Source: Tardiphaga robiniae
Lineage (GTDB): Bacteria; Pseudomonadota; Alphaproteobacteria; Rhizobiales; Xanthobacteraceae
Assembly (NCBI RefSeq): GCF_013359755.1
Contig: NZ_JABMCJ010000090.1
Location: forward strand, 1 to 64,000
Reading direction: 5' to 3'
Length of the DNA stretch: 64,000 nucleotides
Position 1 is the stretch's first letter; the number at the start of each line of letters is the position of its first letter. The notes beneath the pieces are model-generated. The model was not told the origin of the DNA and did not search any database. It saw only the letters and a list, made by a program, of their open reading frames with translations. Of the stretch, positions 10,072-18,933 are shown in pieces. Both the position numbers and the translations under genes were made by a program.

Positions 10072-10383
10072 CTATTCTTCCGGCTCGGTCGTGAACAGAA
10101 GCGGATAGCCCTTGGCGCGGCCGGCATCTGTCGCGCGGGTCGCCTTGGTCTCGGCGACGTCACGGGTGAACACGGCGACGACGCAGACGCCGCGTTGATG
10201 CGCCGTCATCATTACCTTGGCGGCTTGATCCTCGGACATGCGAAATTCCGCCTTCAGCACCCGCACGACGAACTCCCGGGGCGTGAAGTCATCATTGACG
10301 AGGATAACCTTGTACAATTTCGGCCGCTCGACCTTCGGCTTGGTCTTAGTCTTGGTCTGCGGGGCGGTGACACTCTCGGGCAT
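10072..10383 (-). CDS. clpS: ATP-dependent Clp protease adaptor ClpS (ClpS2-like)
   Basis: N-degron adaptor delivering substrates with N-terminal bulky hydrophobic residues to ClpAP. The 103-residue protein has a flexible Lys/Thr-rich N-terminal tail and the ClpS core: KLYKVILVNDDFTPREFVV (substrate pocket Asn-Asp-Asp), AKVMMTAHQRGVCVV, and VAETKATRATDAGRAKGYPL. The end FTTEPEE matches the second ClpS paralogue found in many Rhizobiales, as I remember it. The ATG has GGATGAG upstream. No clpA lies next to it here. Confidence 0.93.
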   Translation of the reverse strand: MPESVTAPQTKTKTKPKVERPKLYKVILVNDDFTPREFVVRVLKAEFRMSEDQAAKVMMTAHQRGVCVVAVFTRDVAETKATRATDAGRAKGYPLLFTTEPEE

Positions 10384-10431
10384 GCACACTCATCCGGACG
10401 ATCGCGCTCTGTGGCGGCGGCGCGAGGATGG

Positions 10432-11793
10432 TCAGTCGGCCGGGCAATCCTTGAGGCGTTGCACGGCATCCTGATCGCCGCGCTGCACGGCCATTGGCTT
10501 CAGTTTACAGGCTCCGGGGACGTCGCGAAACTGCGGGTTCTGCGATAGTTTGAGATCGACCAATGCGGCGAGTGCGTCGGGCTCGCCAAGTTCCGCAGCC
10601 TGAACTGCCTCAAACAGAACGATGTTAAGCGAAGAGATCTGAATCTGCGGATGGCCGGCCAGCAACCGCAGGGCCTTTAGCCGGGAGTCGTAATCCCAAA
10701 CCCCGGCAGTGATCAGCAAGTCGATCCCCTTTGGCACGTCGCGTGGCACCAGCTTTCCATCGAGATAAAGCTGGCCGAGCAGGCCACTCGCGCTCGCTTG
10801 ATGGCGCTGGCTTTGCAAGATCGATAGCGCGCGCTTCGGATCGGCGGAGCCGCCTTCGCCATCGAGCAGCATCTGCGCCAGATCGGTATCGCCTCCCAGA
10901 TGATCGCGCGCAGCCTCTTCAAATAGTTTGCGGGCGCGCACGGGATCGTTGGGACGCGTGGCTTCAGCCAGCGCCGCCTTGGCGCCAAACGAGCCGCCTT
11001 GGGCGAGACGTTCGAGTAAATCCCGGCCGAGGGTCTGCTCGTCCGGCTGCGGGGATCGCGCGAGAAGCCGGGCAAGCCTGATCTGCTGGTCCGCACGGGT
11101 GACGTTCTCCGGCAGCGGCAACCGAAGCACGCGCTCGGTCCAGTATCGTTCGGCCGAGGGGGCCCGCTTTACGATGCCGCCACGGCCATAGAGGATGGCG
11201 AGCCTGTTTACCGCTGACGGGTTGTCCAGTTCGGCTGCCTTGATCAGCGCGTGCTGTGCCTCGTCGCGCGCAATCAGTTGCGGGCGATCAAGATGATAGT
11301 CCCATGAATTGTGCGACTCATAGATTGCGTAATTTGCCTCGCCGTCGTTCCGGGCTGCGGCCTCGCGCAACAGTGCGACCGCCTCGGCGCGCCGTTCATG
11401 CGGCAGCGATTGAGCAAAGGCCACCTTGTTGCGGACATCGTCCGGAGCTGCAGCGAATGCTTCGCTGCAGGCGGCCTGGCGCATCCGGTAACGCAGCTTC
11501 TCTTGTTGCTCGGGGAGGTATTCGGTGGCGTTCCGCAAAAGACGGCGGCATTCGTTGGCTGCGTTGGCGCCGAACGGCTGAATAGGTTCGTCCTGTTCGG
11601 CGGCCCCTGTCTTGCGCTGTTCGGCAGGTGTTGAAACGAACAAAGCGATCGCTGCGCCGATGCAAGCGAGCAGTACGGCCCACACGATTGCGTGCCGCGC
11701 TGCGGGCTGGCGGCCACCGTTCATCGGCGCGTTCAAGGCGGCACTCATGTCGGCCATTCTGGTCGGCAATAGTGGATGTGGCGTTGGCGACAT
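10432..11793 (-). CDS. Membrane-anchored Sel1/TPR-like repeat protein
   Basis: A protein of up to 453 residues. An N-terminal membrane anchor lies near residues 36-53 (AIVWAVLLACIGAAIALFV), and a long alpha-helical repeat region follows in the periplasm. Several units resemble Sel1-like repeats, e.g. AEYWLRAA-type helices rendered as AQHALIKAAELDNPSAVNRLAILYG and DTDLAQMLLDGEGGSADPKRA, suggesting a protein-interaction scaffold. The start is uncertain: ATGs at 11793, 11757 and 11748 are all possible and none has a clear ribosome site. Function unknown. Confidence 0.75.
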   Translation of the reverse strand: MSPTPHPLLPTRMADMSAALNAPMNGGRQPAARHAIVWAVLLACIGAAIALFVSTPAEQRKTGAAEQDEPIQPFGANAANECRRLLRNATEYLPEQQEKLRYRMRQAACSEAFAAAPDDVRNKVAFAQSLPHERRAEAVALLREAAARNDGEANYAIYESHNSWDYHLDRPQLIARDEAQHALIKAAELDNPSAVNRLAILYGRGGIVKRAPSAERYWTERVLRLPLPENVTRADQQIRLARLLARSPQPDEQTLGRDLLERLAQGGSFGAKAALAEATRPNDPVRARKLFEEAARDHLGGDTDLAQMLLDGEGGSADPKRALSILQSQRHQASASGLLGQLYLDGKLVPRDVPKGIDLLITAGVWDYDSRLKALRLLAGHPQIQISSLNIVLFEAVQAAELGEPDALAALVDLKLSQNPQFRDVPGACKLKPMAVQRGDQDAVQRLKDCPAD

Positions 11794-11968
11794 CCTGCGC
11801 TAGCTTTGTCGCGCGAACGTGCAAACCGTTCAAATCCGGGGGCAGGCGCCCGTTAACTCTGCCGCAGCGGCAGAGCCGCCATGACCGGATTGTGAACATG
11901 CCTGCAGGTTCCTGCTTTGCGGCTCGTCATTTGCATGTCACCATTCGATTCTCAACGGGAGGGCCGCT

Positions 11969-12814
11969 ATGCGCTGGTGTGTCTCGATTGGAGCGGTACT
12001 CGTCGCGGGAGCGATGGCCGGCGGCGACGTCGCGAGCATGGCTGCGACAGGCCCGAAAGCGCAGTTTGTCCAGAGCAAGCAGGACCCCGTGGTCGATGTC
12101 GAACTGGTGCTGGCGGTCGACGTTTCCTATTCGATGGATATGGACGAGCTGGCGATCCAGCGCGAAGGCTATGCCCAAGCCATCGTCTCCAAGGAATTTC
12201 TTACCGCGCTCAAGAGTGGCCCGACAGGCAAGATTGCGGTCACTTATTTCGAATGGGCGGCATCGTCAGACCAGAAGCTGATTATTCCCTGGCGTGTCAT
12301 CGATGGTCCTGAATCCGCCGACGCGGTGGCATCCGAAATCATGAAGACACCGATCCGCCGGGCATCGCGGACCTCGATCTCGGGCGCGATCTACTATGCC
12401 ATGCCGCTGTTCGACGAAAATGCGCTGCACGGTCTGCGCCGGGTCATCGATATCTCGGGCGATGGGCCGAACAACAATGGAGGACCGGTGACGGTCGCAC
12501 GCGACGAGGCAGTCGCGAAAGGCATCGTCATCAACGGCCTGCCGATCATGGCCAAGGAACTGTCCTACTCGACCATGGATATCGAAAATCTCGATCTCTA
12601 TTACGAGGACTGCGTGATCGGCGGCGCGGGCTCCTTCGTGGTGCCGATCAAGGAGCGCGACAAATTCAAGGAAGCGATCCGCACCAAACTGGTGTTGGAA
12701 GTCGCAGGATTGATGCCCGAGCCGCGCGCGATTCCTGTCGCCAACACGACGAAGGAGCCCCGCGTCAACTGCCTGATCGGCGAGAAGATCTGGCAGGATC
12801 GCTGGGGGCGTTAG
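11969..12814 (+). CDS. Secreted DUF1194 / von Willebrand A-like protein
   Basis: A 281-residue exported protein. Residues 1-27 are a signal peptide. A vWA-like fold follows, with a MIDAS-type start VLAVDVSYSMD (Asp-x-Ser-x-Ser) near residue 50 and a second conserved block ISGDGPNNNGG near 155. DUF1194 proteins are widespread in Alphaproteobacteria but without an assigned role; metal-dependent adhesion or binding is an inference from the MIDAS-like residues. The ATG has GGGAGGG seven bases upstream. Monocistronic, convergent with cobB. Confidence 0.88.
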   Translation: MRWCVSIGAVLVAGAMAGGDVASMAATGPKAQFVQSKQDPVVDVELVLAVDVSYSMDMDELAIQREGYAQAIVSKEFLTALKSGPTGKIAVTYFEWAASSDQKLIIPWRVIDGPESADAVASEIMKTPIRRASRTSISGAIYYAMPLFDENALHGLRRVIDISGDGPNNNGGPVTVARDEAVAKGIVINGLPIMAKELSYSTMDIENLDLYYEDCVIGGAGSFVVPIKERDKFKEAIRTKLVLEVAGLMPEPRAIPVANTTKEPRVNCLIGEKIWQDRWGR

Positions 12815-12820
12815 TTCCCG

Positions 12821-14140
12821 TTAGCCATCGACCCGCGCAATCGCGTGGAAAAACGTGCCGGTGACATGGCCGCGCCGTCCGCCGCGTTCTGCCATGGGTT
12901 CGGCCTGCGCGTTGCGGAGATCGACCAGCGGGTCGTCGCTGCCCGGATCAATCAGTGACGCATAGTGAAATTCATGGCCGCGGATGAGCGATCCCTTTGG
13001 TCCGATCGGACTGTCGGATAGCAATCGCGCCTCGCGATAGCCGAGATGCAAGCGCCGCTTGTGGAAACTCGTCGTGTGGCTGAGCAGCCCCGTCATCTCA
13101 TGCCGGTTGCCGTCGGCATCCTCCAGGCCTTCACCGAGCACCATATAGCCGCCGCACTCGCCGTGGACCGAACGTGTCTGTGCGAAGCGCACCAGCCCGT
13201 CGCGGAATTTTTGCGCCGAGGCAAGCGTCGCCACGTGAAGTTCGGGATAACCGCCTGGCAGCCAGCAGCTATCGCAATCATCCGGGGGAGCTTCATTGGC
13301 CAGCGGGGAGAAGCGCAGGATCTCCGCGCCCGCGTTGCGCCAGCCATCGATCAGGTGCGGATAGATGAAAGTGAATGCGGCATCGACGGCAAGCGCAATG
13401 CGTTGACCAGGCGGTGGCAATGCTGGCGTGGCATTGAGCGTGGGCTCCCGCTCGATGGGGGCGGCCAGCGCGATGATGGCATCGAGATCGAGGTGCTTCT
13501 CCGCCATGTCGGCGAGAACGCCCATCCGTGTGGCAAGGTTGCCATGTTCGCCGGCCTGGATCAGGCCGAGATGGCGCTCCGGCAGCGCCAGCGCGGCATC
13601 CCGCGGAATGGCACCGACGACGGGGATGCCGAGTGGCGCGATGGCATCCGTGATGAGGCGGCGATGTCGGTCGCTGCCGACGCGGTTCAGGATCACACCG
13701 GCGACGCGGACGTCAGGACGATGACTGGCAAAGCCGCGCACCATAGCGGCTGCTGATTGCGATTGCGCGGTCACGTCGAGCACCAGCAGCACCGGCAACT
13801 TGAACCGCGCGGCGATGCTGGCACTGCTGCCGTCGCGGTCGGCGACGCCGGGCACGCCGTCGAACAGGCCCATGACGCCTTCGACCACCAGCAGATCGGC
13901 GGCTTCGATGGTGCCAGCCATCAGCGCCTGCAGCAGCAAGGGCGGCATGGTCCAGCTATCGAGATTGATGCAGGGAGCGCCGGTGGCGACCGCGTGAAAG
14001 GCAGGGTCGATATAATCGGGCCCGGCCTTGGCCGCGCGCAGTACCATGCCGCGCCGCGCCAGTGCGGCGAGCAGGCCGAGCGTGACCGTGGTCTTGCCCG
14101 CGCCGGATCGCGCTGCGGAGACCAGCAGGCCGGCGGTCAT
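12821..14140 (-). CDS. cobB: Cobyrinate a,c-diamide synthase (CobB/CbiA)
   Basis: Amidates the a and c side chains of (hydrogeno)cobyrinic acid with glutamine and ATP. The 439-residue protein has an N-terminal dethiobiotin-synthase-like ATPase (SAARSGAGKTTVTLGLL P-loop, KAGPDYIDP, VVEGVMGLFDG) and a C-terminal class I glutamine amidotransferase with nucleophile Cys in HGECGGYMVLGE and the LPGGYPEL turn. Length is typical. It stands alone here: no other cob gene flanks it, and the 64-base upstream gap is too short for a cobalamin riboswitch. Confidence 0.94.
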   Translation of the reverse strand: MTAGLLVSAARSGAGKTTVTLGLLAALARRGMVLRAAKAGPDYIDPAFHAVATGAPCINLDSWTMPPLLLQALMAGTIEAADLLVVEGVMGLFDGVPGVADRDGSSASIAARFKLPVLLVLDVTAQSQSAAAMVRGFASHRPDVRVAGVILNRVGSDRHRRLITDAIAPLGIPVVGAIPRDAALALPERHLGLIQAGEHGNLATRMGVLADMAEKHLDLDAIIALAAPIEREPTLNATPALPPPGQRIALAVDAAFTFIYPHLIDGWRNAGAEILRFSPLANEAPPDDCDSCWLPGGYPELHVATLASAQKFRDGLVRFAQTRSVHGECGGYMVLGEGLEDADGNRHEMTGLLSHTTSFHKRRLHLGYREARLLSDSPIGPKGSLIRGHEFHYASLIDPGSDDPLVDLRNAQAEPMAERGGRRGHVTGTFFHAIARVDG

Positions 14141-14204
14141 GATGGATGAACTTGCGACATCGCGGCGGATTACCGCGGCGACTGCGATGCCGCAAGGGCG
14201 AGGT

Positions 14205-15749
14205 CTAGGCAGACGCCTTTTCGCTCTTCGGCCAGTACTTGTCCCGCAAATGGCGCTTCACCAGTTTGCCGGTCGGCGTGCGTGGCAGTTCGGCCTCGAA
14301 GTCGATGCTCTTGGGGCATTTGATCGGGGACAGATGCTTGCGGCAGTACAAGATCAATTCGGCCTCCAGCGCCTTGCCGGCGCGGCTCATGTCGTGCGGC
14401 TGCACCACGGCCTTGACCTCTTCGCCCATCTCCTCGTTCGGCACGCCGAACACCGCAACATCGGCGATGTCCGGATGCGTGATGAGAACGTCCTCGGTCT
14501 CCTGCGGATAGATGTTCACGCCACCGGAAATAATCATGTAAGACTTGCGGTCGGTGAGGTAGAGGAAGCCCTCGTCGTCGAGATAGCCGACATCGCCGAG
14601 GGTGGACCAGCCGCGCGCGTTATAGGCGCGCTTCGTCTTCTCGGGATCGTTGTGATAGCTGAACTGCGGCGTATCGGCGAAATACACCGTGCCGATTTCG
14701 CCGGTCGGCGCTTCCTGGTCTTCTTCATTGACGATCTTGACGCTGCCGACCACAGCCTTGCCGACGGTCCCGCGATGCGACAGCCACTGCTGCGAGTTCG
14801 ACACGGTGACGCCGTTGCCTTCGGAGCCGGCGTAATATTCGATCAGGATCGGTCCCCACCAGTCGATCATCCGCGCCTTGACGTCGACGGGGCAGGGGGC
14901 TGCGGCATGGATCGCGCCGTTCAATGAAGAGACGTCGTATTTCAAACGGACTTCATCAGGCAGCTTCAGCATGCGGACAAACATGGTTGGCACAAGCTGC
15001 GACTGGGTGATCTTGTGCTTTTCGACAAGCTTGAGGAATTCCTCGGCGTCGAAATGCTCCATGATCACCGACGTGCCGCCGAGCGTGATCGCCATCATGT
15101 TAAAACGTAACGGAGCCGCGTGATACAGCGGCGCCGGTGACAGATAGATCGAGTCCGATGTCATGCCGCACATGTTCGCGCAGAGCAGCTTCAGGAACGG
15201 ATTCGGCACGTCGATCGGATTGTTCTCCGAGGCGCGCTTGATGCCCTTGGGGCGGCCCGTCGTGCCCGACGAATACAGCATGTCGTAGCCGGCAACCTCG
15301 TCGGCAATCGGCGTGGCGGGCTGAGTGGCGAGGGCGGTATTCCAGTCGCGGAAACCGGGGCGCGAACCGTCGACGATATAAAACATTGGCTCCGCGGCGT
15401 TGGTAATCAGCGGCGCAACCACATCGGCGCATTTCTCGGAAGTGATGACGACCCGTGCGCCGCAGTCTTTCACGATATAGGCGATTTCGTCCTGCGTGAG
15501 GTAGCGGCTGATCGCCGTGTAATACAGCCCGCTGCGCTGTGCAGCCCAGCAGATCTCCATGAAGTCGAGGCGATTCTCCATCAAGAGCGCGATGTGATCG
15601 CCGGCCTTCAGGCCGAGTGAGCGAAACAACTGCGCGCCGCGGTTGGAGCATTCGTCGAGTTCGCGATAGCTGAGCGCCTGGCCGGAGCCGGCCATGCGGT
15701 AGGCAATCTTGTCGGGACTGGTCTTCGCGTGAATCGACGGATGCGTCAT
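14205..15749 (-). CDS. Fatty-acyl/aryl-CoA ligase (AMP-binding)
   Basis: An adenylate-forming CoA ligase of 514 residues that activates a carboxylic acid as acyl-AMP, then thioesterifies it. The P-loop-like motif YSSGTTGRPKGIKR is near residue 165, the YYAGSEGNG segment (A5) near 300, and A7/A8 are at GDVGYLDDEGFLYLTDRKSYMIISGG; the catalytic Lys is in PRTPTGKLVKR near the C-terminus. The substrate is not readable. AAGGAATTC precedes the chosen ATG (MTHPSIHAK). It follows the thiolase gene in the same direction after a 210-base gap containing a palindromic repeat, so co-transcription is possible but uncertain. Confidence 0.9.
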   Translation of the reverse strand: MTHPSIHAKTSPDKIAYRMAGSGQALSYRELDECSNRGAQLFRSLGLKAGDHIALLMENRLDFMEICWAAQRSGLYYTAISRYLTQDEIAYIVKDCGARVVITSEKCADVVAPLITNAAEPMFYIVDGSRPGFRDWNTALATQPATPIADEVAGYDMLYSSGTTGRPKGIKRASENNPIDVPNPFLKLLCANMCGMTSDSIYLSPAPLYHAAPLRFNMMAITLGGTSVIMEHFDAEEFLKLVEKHKITQSQLVPTMFVRMLKLPDEVRLKYDVSSLNGAIHAAAPCPVDVKARMIDWWGPILIEYYAGSEGNGVTVSNSQQWLSHRGTVGKAVVGSVKIVNEEDQEAPTGEIGTVYFADTPQFSYHNDPEKTKRAYNARGWSTLGDVGYLDDEGFLYLTDRKSYMIISGGVNIYPQETEDVLITHPDIADVAVFGVPNEEMGEEVKAVVQPHDMSRAGKALEAELILYCRKHLSPIKCPKSIDFEAELPRTPTGKLVKRHLRDKYWPKSEKASA

Positions 15750-15825
15750 GGAGAATTCCTTGGTGTTTCCTCGAAGACCGGCGGATTTTTCCGCTCGTGG
15801 TGTGGTTTGGTAGGCTCTCTCAGTT

Positions 15826-15941
15826 GTCATCCCCGCGAAGGCGGGGATCCATAACCTCCTTCAGTTGAGATGGCACGCGGCGGCCTCCGCGTTCTTGCTA
15901 TCTCGATCGAGAGTATGGGTCCCCGCCTTCGCGGGGACGAC
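15826..15941. repeat. Intergenic palindromic repeat (CCCCGCGAAGGCGGGG type)
   Basis: Two arms face each other: GTCATCCCCGCGAAGGCGGG on the left and CCCGCCTTCGCGGGGACGAC on the right, each itself a hairpin, around a 60-base centre. Such elements are dispersed between genes in Bradyrhizobiaceae. Related elements are at 34815, 37392 and 51574. Confidence 0.8.
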
Positions 15942-15960
15942 ACCATTGTTGTCGGAGTGC

Positions 15961-17133
15961 TTACAACCGCTCCACGATCGTCACATTGGCCATGCCGCCG
16001 CCTTCGCACATGGTCTGCAGCCCGTAGCGCTTCTTGTTCTGCTGGAGCGCATGGACCAGCGTGGTCATCAGCTTGGTACCGGAGCCGCCGAGCGGATGGC
16101 CGAGCGCGATGGCGCCGCCATTGACGTTGAGGCGCTTCGGGTCGGCGCCGGTGGCCTTCAGCCAGGCCGTCGGAATCGAGGCGAAGGCTTCGTTGACTTC
16201 GAACAGGTCGATGTCGTCGATCTTCATTCCGGCCTTTTCGAGCGCGCGCTTGGTGGCGGGCAGGGGCGCTTCCAGCATGATCACGGGATCGCCGCCCATC
16301 ATGGTCATGTGGTGGATGCGCGCCAGCGGCTTGATGCCGAGTTGCTTGAGGCCCTTCTCGTTGACAACCATCACGCCCGACGCACCATCGCAGATCTGGC
16401 TGGCGGATGCTGCGGTGAGCTTGCCGTTCTCGGCGATCAGCTTGACGCCGCGAATGCCGTCGAGCGTCGCATCGAAACGGATGCCCTCGTCGATGTGATG
16501 GGTGTCCACGGAGCCATCGGCGCGGGTGATCTGCAGCGGGATGATTTCGTCCTTGAACCGGCCGGCCTCGGTCGCCGCAATAGCGCGCTGGTGGCTCTCG
16601 AAGGCGTATGTGTCGAGGTCATCCTTCGACAGTCCGTATTTCTCGGCGACCATCTCGGCGCCGGTGAACTGGCTGAACTGGATGTTGGGATAGCGCGCTT
16701 CCATGCCGGGGCTCTTGTAGTGGCCCATGCCGGCCTTGGACGCGAGAATGCTTGGCGAGCCCATTGGCACGCGGGTCATGCTCTCGACGCCGGCGGCGAT
16801 CACGATATCCATGGAGCCGGCCATCACGGCCTGGGCGGCGAAATGCAGCGCCTGCTGCGATGAACCGCACTGGCGGTCGATGGAGGTGCCCGGCACGCTT
16901 TCCGGAAGCTTCGAGGCCAGCACCGCGTTGCGCGCGACGTTGACCGCCTGCTCGCCGCCCTGGCCGACGCAGCCCATGATGACGTCCTCAACCGAGGCGG
17001 GATCTGCGCCGGTGCGTTCAACCAGCGTGTTCAAAACCGAGGCTGCGAGGTCGGCCGGGTGCCAGCCGGCTAAACGCCCGCCCTTGCGGCCACCAGCGGT
17101 GCGTGCAGCGGCGACGATATAGGCCTCGGCCAT
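15961..17133 (-). CDS. Acetyl-CoA acetyltransferase (thiolase)
   Basis: Thiolase of 390 residues. The acylated Cys is in DRQCGSSQQALHFAAQ near residue 90, the NEAFA motif near 325, GGAIALGHPLGGSGT near 350 and the C-terminal acid-base Cys in CEGGGMANVT. It would cleave a 3-ketoacyl-CoA or condense acetyl-CoA. Its divergent partner is a TetR regulator and the nearby genes are beta-oxidation enzymes, so a degradative role is likely. A promoter with TTGACT and TTAAAT spaced by 17 bases lies about 60-90 bases upstream. Confidence 0.93.
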   Translation of the reverse strand: MAEAYIVAAARTAGGRKGGRLAGWHPADLAASVLNTLVERTGADPASVEDVIMGCVGQGGEQAVNVARNAVLASKLPESVPGTSIDRQCGSSQQALHFAAQAVMAGSMDIVIAAGVESMTRVPMGSPSILASKAGMGHYKSPGMEARYPNIQFSQFTGAEMVAEKYGLSKDDLDTYAFESHQRAIAATEAGRFKDEIIPLQITRADGSVDTHHIDEGIRFDATLDGIRGVKLIAENGKLTAASASQICDGASGVMVVNEKGLKQLGIKPLARIHHMTMMGGDPVIMLEAPLPATKRALEKAGMKIDDIDLFEVNEAFASIPTAWLKATGADPKRLNVNGGAIALGHPLGGSGTKLMTTLVHALQQNKKRYGLQTMCEGGGMANVTIVERL

Positions 17134-17192
17134 GCGTGATCTCCCTTTTTTGCCTTGTTTGGCGGCGTTTTTCGTGGCGTTGAATGCGCGGG

Positions 17193-17221
17193 ATTTAAGT
17201 GTCCGCGGAGAGTTTAGTCAA
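17193..17221 (-). promoter_or_regulatory. Sigma70-like promoter of the thiolase gene, with possible TetR site
   Basis: Reading the minus strand, TTGACT and TTAAAT are separated by exactly 17 bases, placing the start of transcription about 50 bases before the thiolase ATG. The -35 overlaps a repeated GTCAAT (GTCAATCGGTCAATTAAC on the plus strand), a plausible site for the divergent TetR regulator. On the plus strand TATTAT at 17258-17263 may be the regulator's own -10. Confidence 0.5.
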
Positions 17222-17274
17222 TCGGTCAATTAACTCTTGAGTGCGGCCGATTGTTCGTATTATCTGCGCTCCGA

Positions 17275-17940
17275 ATGGCACCGACTTTGAACCCCAGCAC
17301 CTCTGTGAAAACCGCCGCTGCCCGTAATCCGACGGCCGACAAGCTGTTGCTCGCGGCGAGCGAGCTGATGATTGCCAGCAACTCCATCGAGGTGTCGCTG
17401 AGCGAGATTGCGCAGCAGTCCGGGGTCAATGCGGCGCTGGTGAAATATCATTTCGGCAACAAGGACGGCCTGCTGCTGGCGCTGCTTGCGCGCGACGCCG
17501 CCACCGAGATGACCAATCTGGAATATCTGCTGGCGCAGCCGATCTCGGCCACCGCAAAACTGCGGCTGCACATCGCCGGCATCATCAAGGCCTATTACCA
17601 GTTTCCCTACATGAACCGGCTGATCCACTACTTGCTGCATGAGAGCAGCAACGAGGCAGCCGATGAAGTATCGAAGTTCTTCGTGGGGCCGCTGCTCGGC
17701 TTCCATCGCCGACTGCTGGCAGAGGGGCTCGACTCCGGCGAATTTCGCAAGGTCGATCCGGTGCTGTTCTACACCAGTTTGATCGGCGCCTGCGACAACC
17801 TGTTCTTCAGCCGTCATGCCATGTCGCGCGCCATTGGCGTCGGCCCGGTGACCGATGAAGTCTGCCGCGACTACGTCGCCCATATGGAAGCGATGCTGCT
17901 CGGCGGGATCCTCACAAACAAGAAGGCCGCCAAGGCCTGA
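17275..17940 (+). CDS. TetR-family transcriptional regulator
   Basis: A 221-residue DNA-binding regulator. The N-terminal helix-turn-helix (residues 15-65) includes SLSEIAQQSGVNAALVKYHFGNKDGLLLALL. The C-terminal part is the ligand-binding and dimerisation domain, which resembles fatty-acid or aromatic-CoA responsive members in its length only. The ATG giving MAPTLN is chosen; an upstream TTG has no support. Divergent from the thiolase gene and upstream of the SDR-hydratase-ligase-dehydrogenase block, it probably controls one or both, with an acyl-CoA as likely effector. Confidence 0.9.
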   Translation: MAPTLNPSTSVKTAAARNPTADKLLLAASELMIASNSIEVSLSEIAQQSGVNAALVKYHFGNKDGLLLALLARDAATEMTNLEYLLAQPISATAKLRLHIAGIIKAYYQFPYMNRLIHYLLHESSNEAADEVSKFFVGPLLGFHRRLLAEGLDSGEFRKVDPVLFYTSLIGACDNLFFSRHAMSRAIGVGPVTDEVCRDYVAHMEAMLLGGILTNKKAAKA

Positions 17941-17956
17941 CATCACGAGCTCAGAA

Positions 17957-18156
17957 GAAACGGCCCAAGGAAAACTGCCAAGAAAATTCAAAAATGTCGG
18001 GAAACGCCCAAGGAACTAAATTCAAGAACCAACAATAAGAAACGCCCAAGGACCAGTTCCAAGAACAACAACCAAGAAAACGCCCAAGGACCACTTCTTC
18101 TTTTTCTTCTTCGTCGCGACTCAAGAATTCAAGAAACGATCAGAAACGCCCAAGGA
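17957..18156 (+). repeat. Leader with five GAAACGCCCAAGGA-like motifs
   Basis: The 228 bases between the TetR stop and the SDR start are unlike the surrounding DNA: A-rich and G-poor on the plus strand, with five copies of GAAACGCCCAAGGA or one-base variants at 17957, 18001, 18039, 18076 and 18143. CAAGAA pieces lie between them, and one pyrimidine run CTTCTTCTTTTTCTTCTTCG is at 18094. The last copy supplies the AAGGA in front of the SDR ATG. Copy spacing is irregular (44, 38, 37, 67), so it is not a CRISPR or simple tandem repeat. No reading frame crosses it. Confidence 0.75.
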
Positions 18157-18168
18157 AAGGCTCTATCC

Positions 18169-18927
18169 ATGCAGTTGAAAGACGTAGCCGTATTCATCAC
18201 CGGCGGTGGTTCGGGCCTCGGTGCCGCGACCGCACGCGCGATGGCTGCCAAAGGCGCCAAGGTCGCCGTGTTCGACCGCGCGCAGGACAATGCCGAGAAG
18301 GTCGCTGCCGAAGTTAAGGGCGTTGCCACCGTCGGCGATGTCACCAGCGAGAGTGACGTGAAGGCGGCGCTCGCCAAGGCAGCGGCTGCGCATGGTACCG
18401 CGCGCGTGCTGATGAACTGCGCCGGTATCGGCGGTTCGCAGCGCATCGTCGGCAAGCAGGGCGTTTATCCGCTCGAGAAGTTCACCAATGTCATCATGGT
18501 GAACTTGATCGGAACCTTCAACTGCCTGCGTCTGTTCGCCGAGCAGCTTGCCACCGCCGAACCGATCGGCGAGGAGCGCGGCGTCATCATCAACACCGCC
18601 AGCGTCGCCGCCTATGAAGGCCAGATCGGCCAGATCGCCTACTCCGCCTCGAAGGGGGGCGTTGTCGGCCTCACGCTGCCGGCTGCCCGCGATCTCGCCT
18701 CCAGCAAGATCCGCGTCAACACCATCGCGCCGGGCCTGTTCCTGACGCCGCTGCTGATGGGCCTCAACGAGGAAGCCCGCGCCAGTCTGGGCGCGCAGGT
18801 GCCGCATCCGGCCCGCCTCGGCGACGCCTCGGAATACGGCAACCTCGCGGTCCACATCGTCGAGAACCCGATGTTGAACGGCGAAACCATCCGCCTCGAC
18901 GGCGCCATCCGTATGGCGCCGCGGTAG
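18169..18927 (+). CDS. SDR 3-hydroxyacyl-CoA dehydrogenase-like (HSD10 type)
   Basis: A 252-residue SDR that by similarity of layout would oxidise a 3-hydroxyacyl-CoA with NAD. The cofactor motif is TGGGSGLGAAT, then the NCAG motif, the catalytic Ser in NTASVAAYEGQIGQ and the Tyr-Lys in AYSASKGG; the C-terminus ends RLDGAIRMAPR. It is a clear paralogue of the SDR at 43.9 kb, which has the same first residues (MQLK) and the same end (RMAPR). The start is preceded by AAGGAAAGG from the last motif of the unusual leader. First gene of the hydratase/ligase/dehydrogenase block. Confidence 0.9.
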   Translation: MQLKDVAVFITGGGSGLGAATARAMAAKGAKVAVFDRAQDNAEKVAAEVKGVATVGDVTSESDVKAALAKAAAAHGTARVLMNCAGIGGSQRIVGKQGVYPLEKFTNVIMVNLIGTFNCLRLFAEQLATAEPIGEERGVIINTASVAAYEGQIGQIAYSASKGGVVGLTLPAARDLASSKIRVNTIAPGLFLTPLLMGLNEEARASLGAQVPHPARLGDASEYGNLAVHIVENPMLNGETIRLDGAIRMAPR

Positions 18928-18933
18928 TACTTG

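Noticed and set aside
14141-14204. Cobalamin riboswitch upstream of cobB
   Set aside because: Only 64 bases separate cobB from the next gene and no B12-box consensus is present.
17957-18156. CRISPR-like repeat array
   Set aside because: Motif is 14-15 bases, spacing irregular, spacers share CAAGAA pieces, and there are no cas genes.
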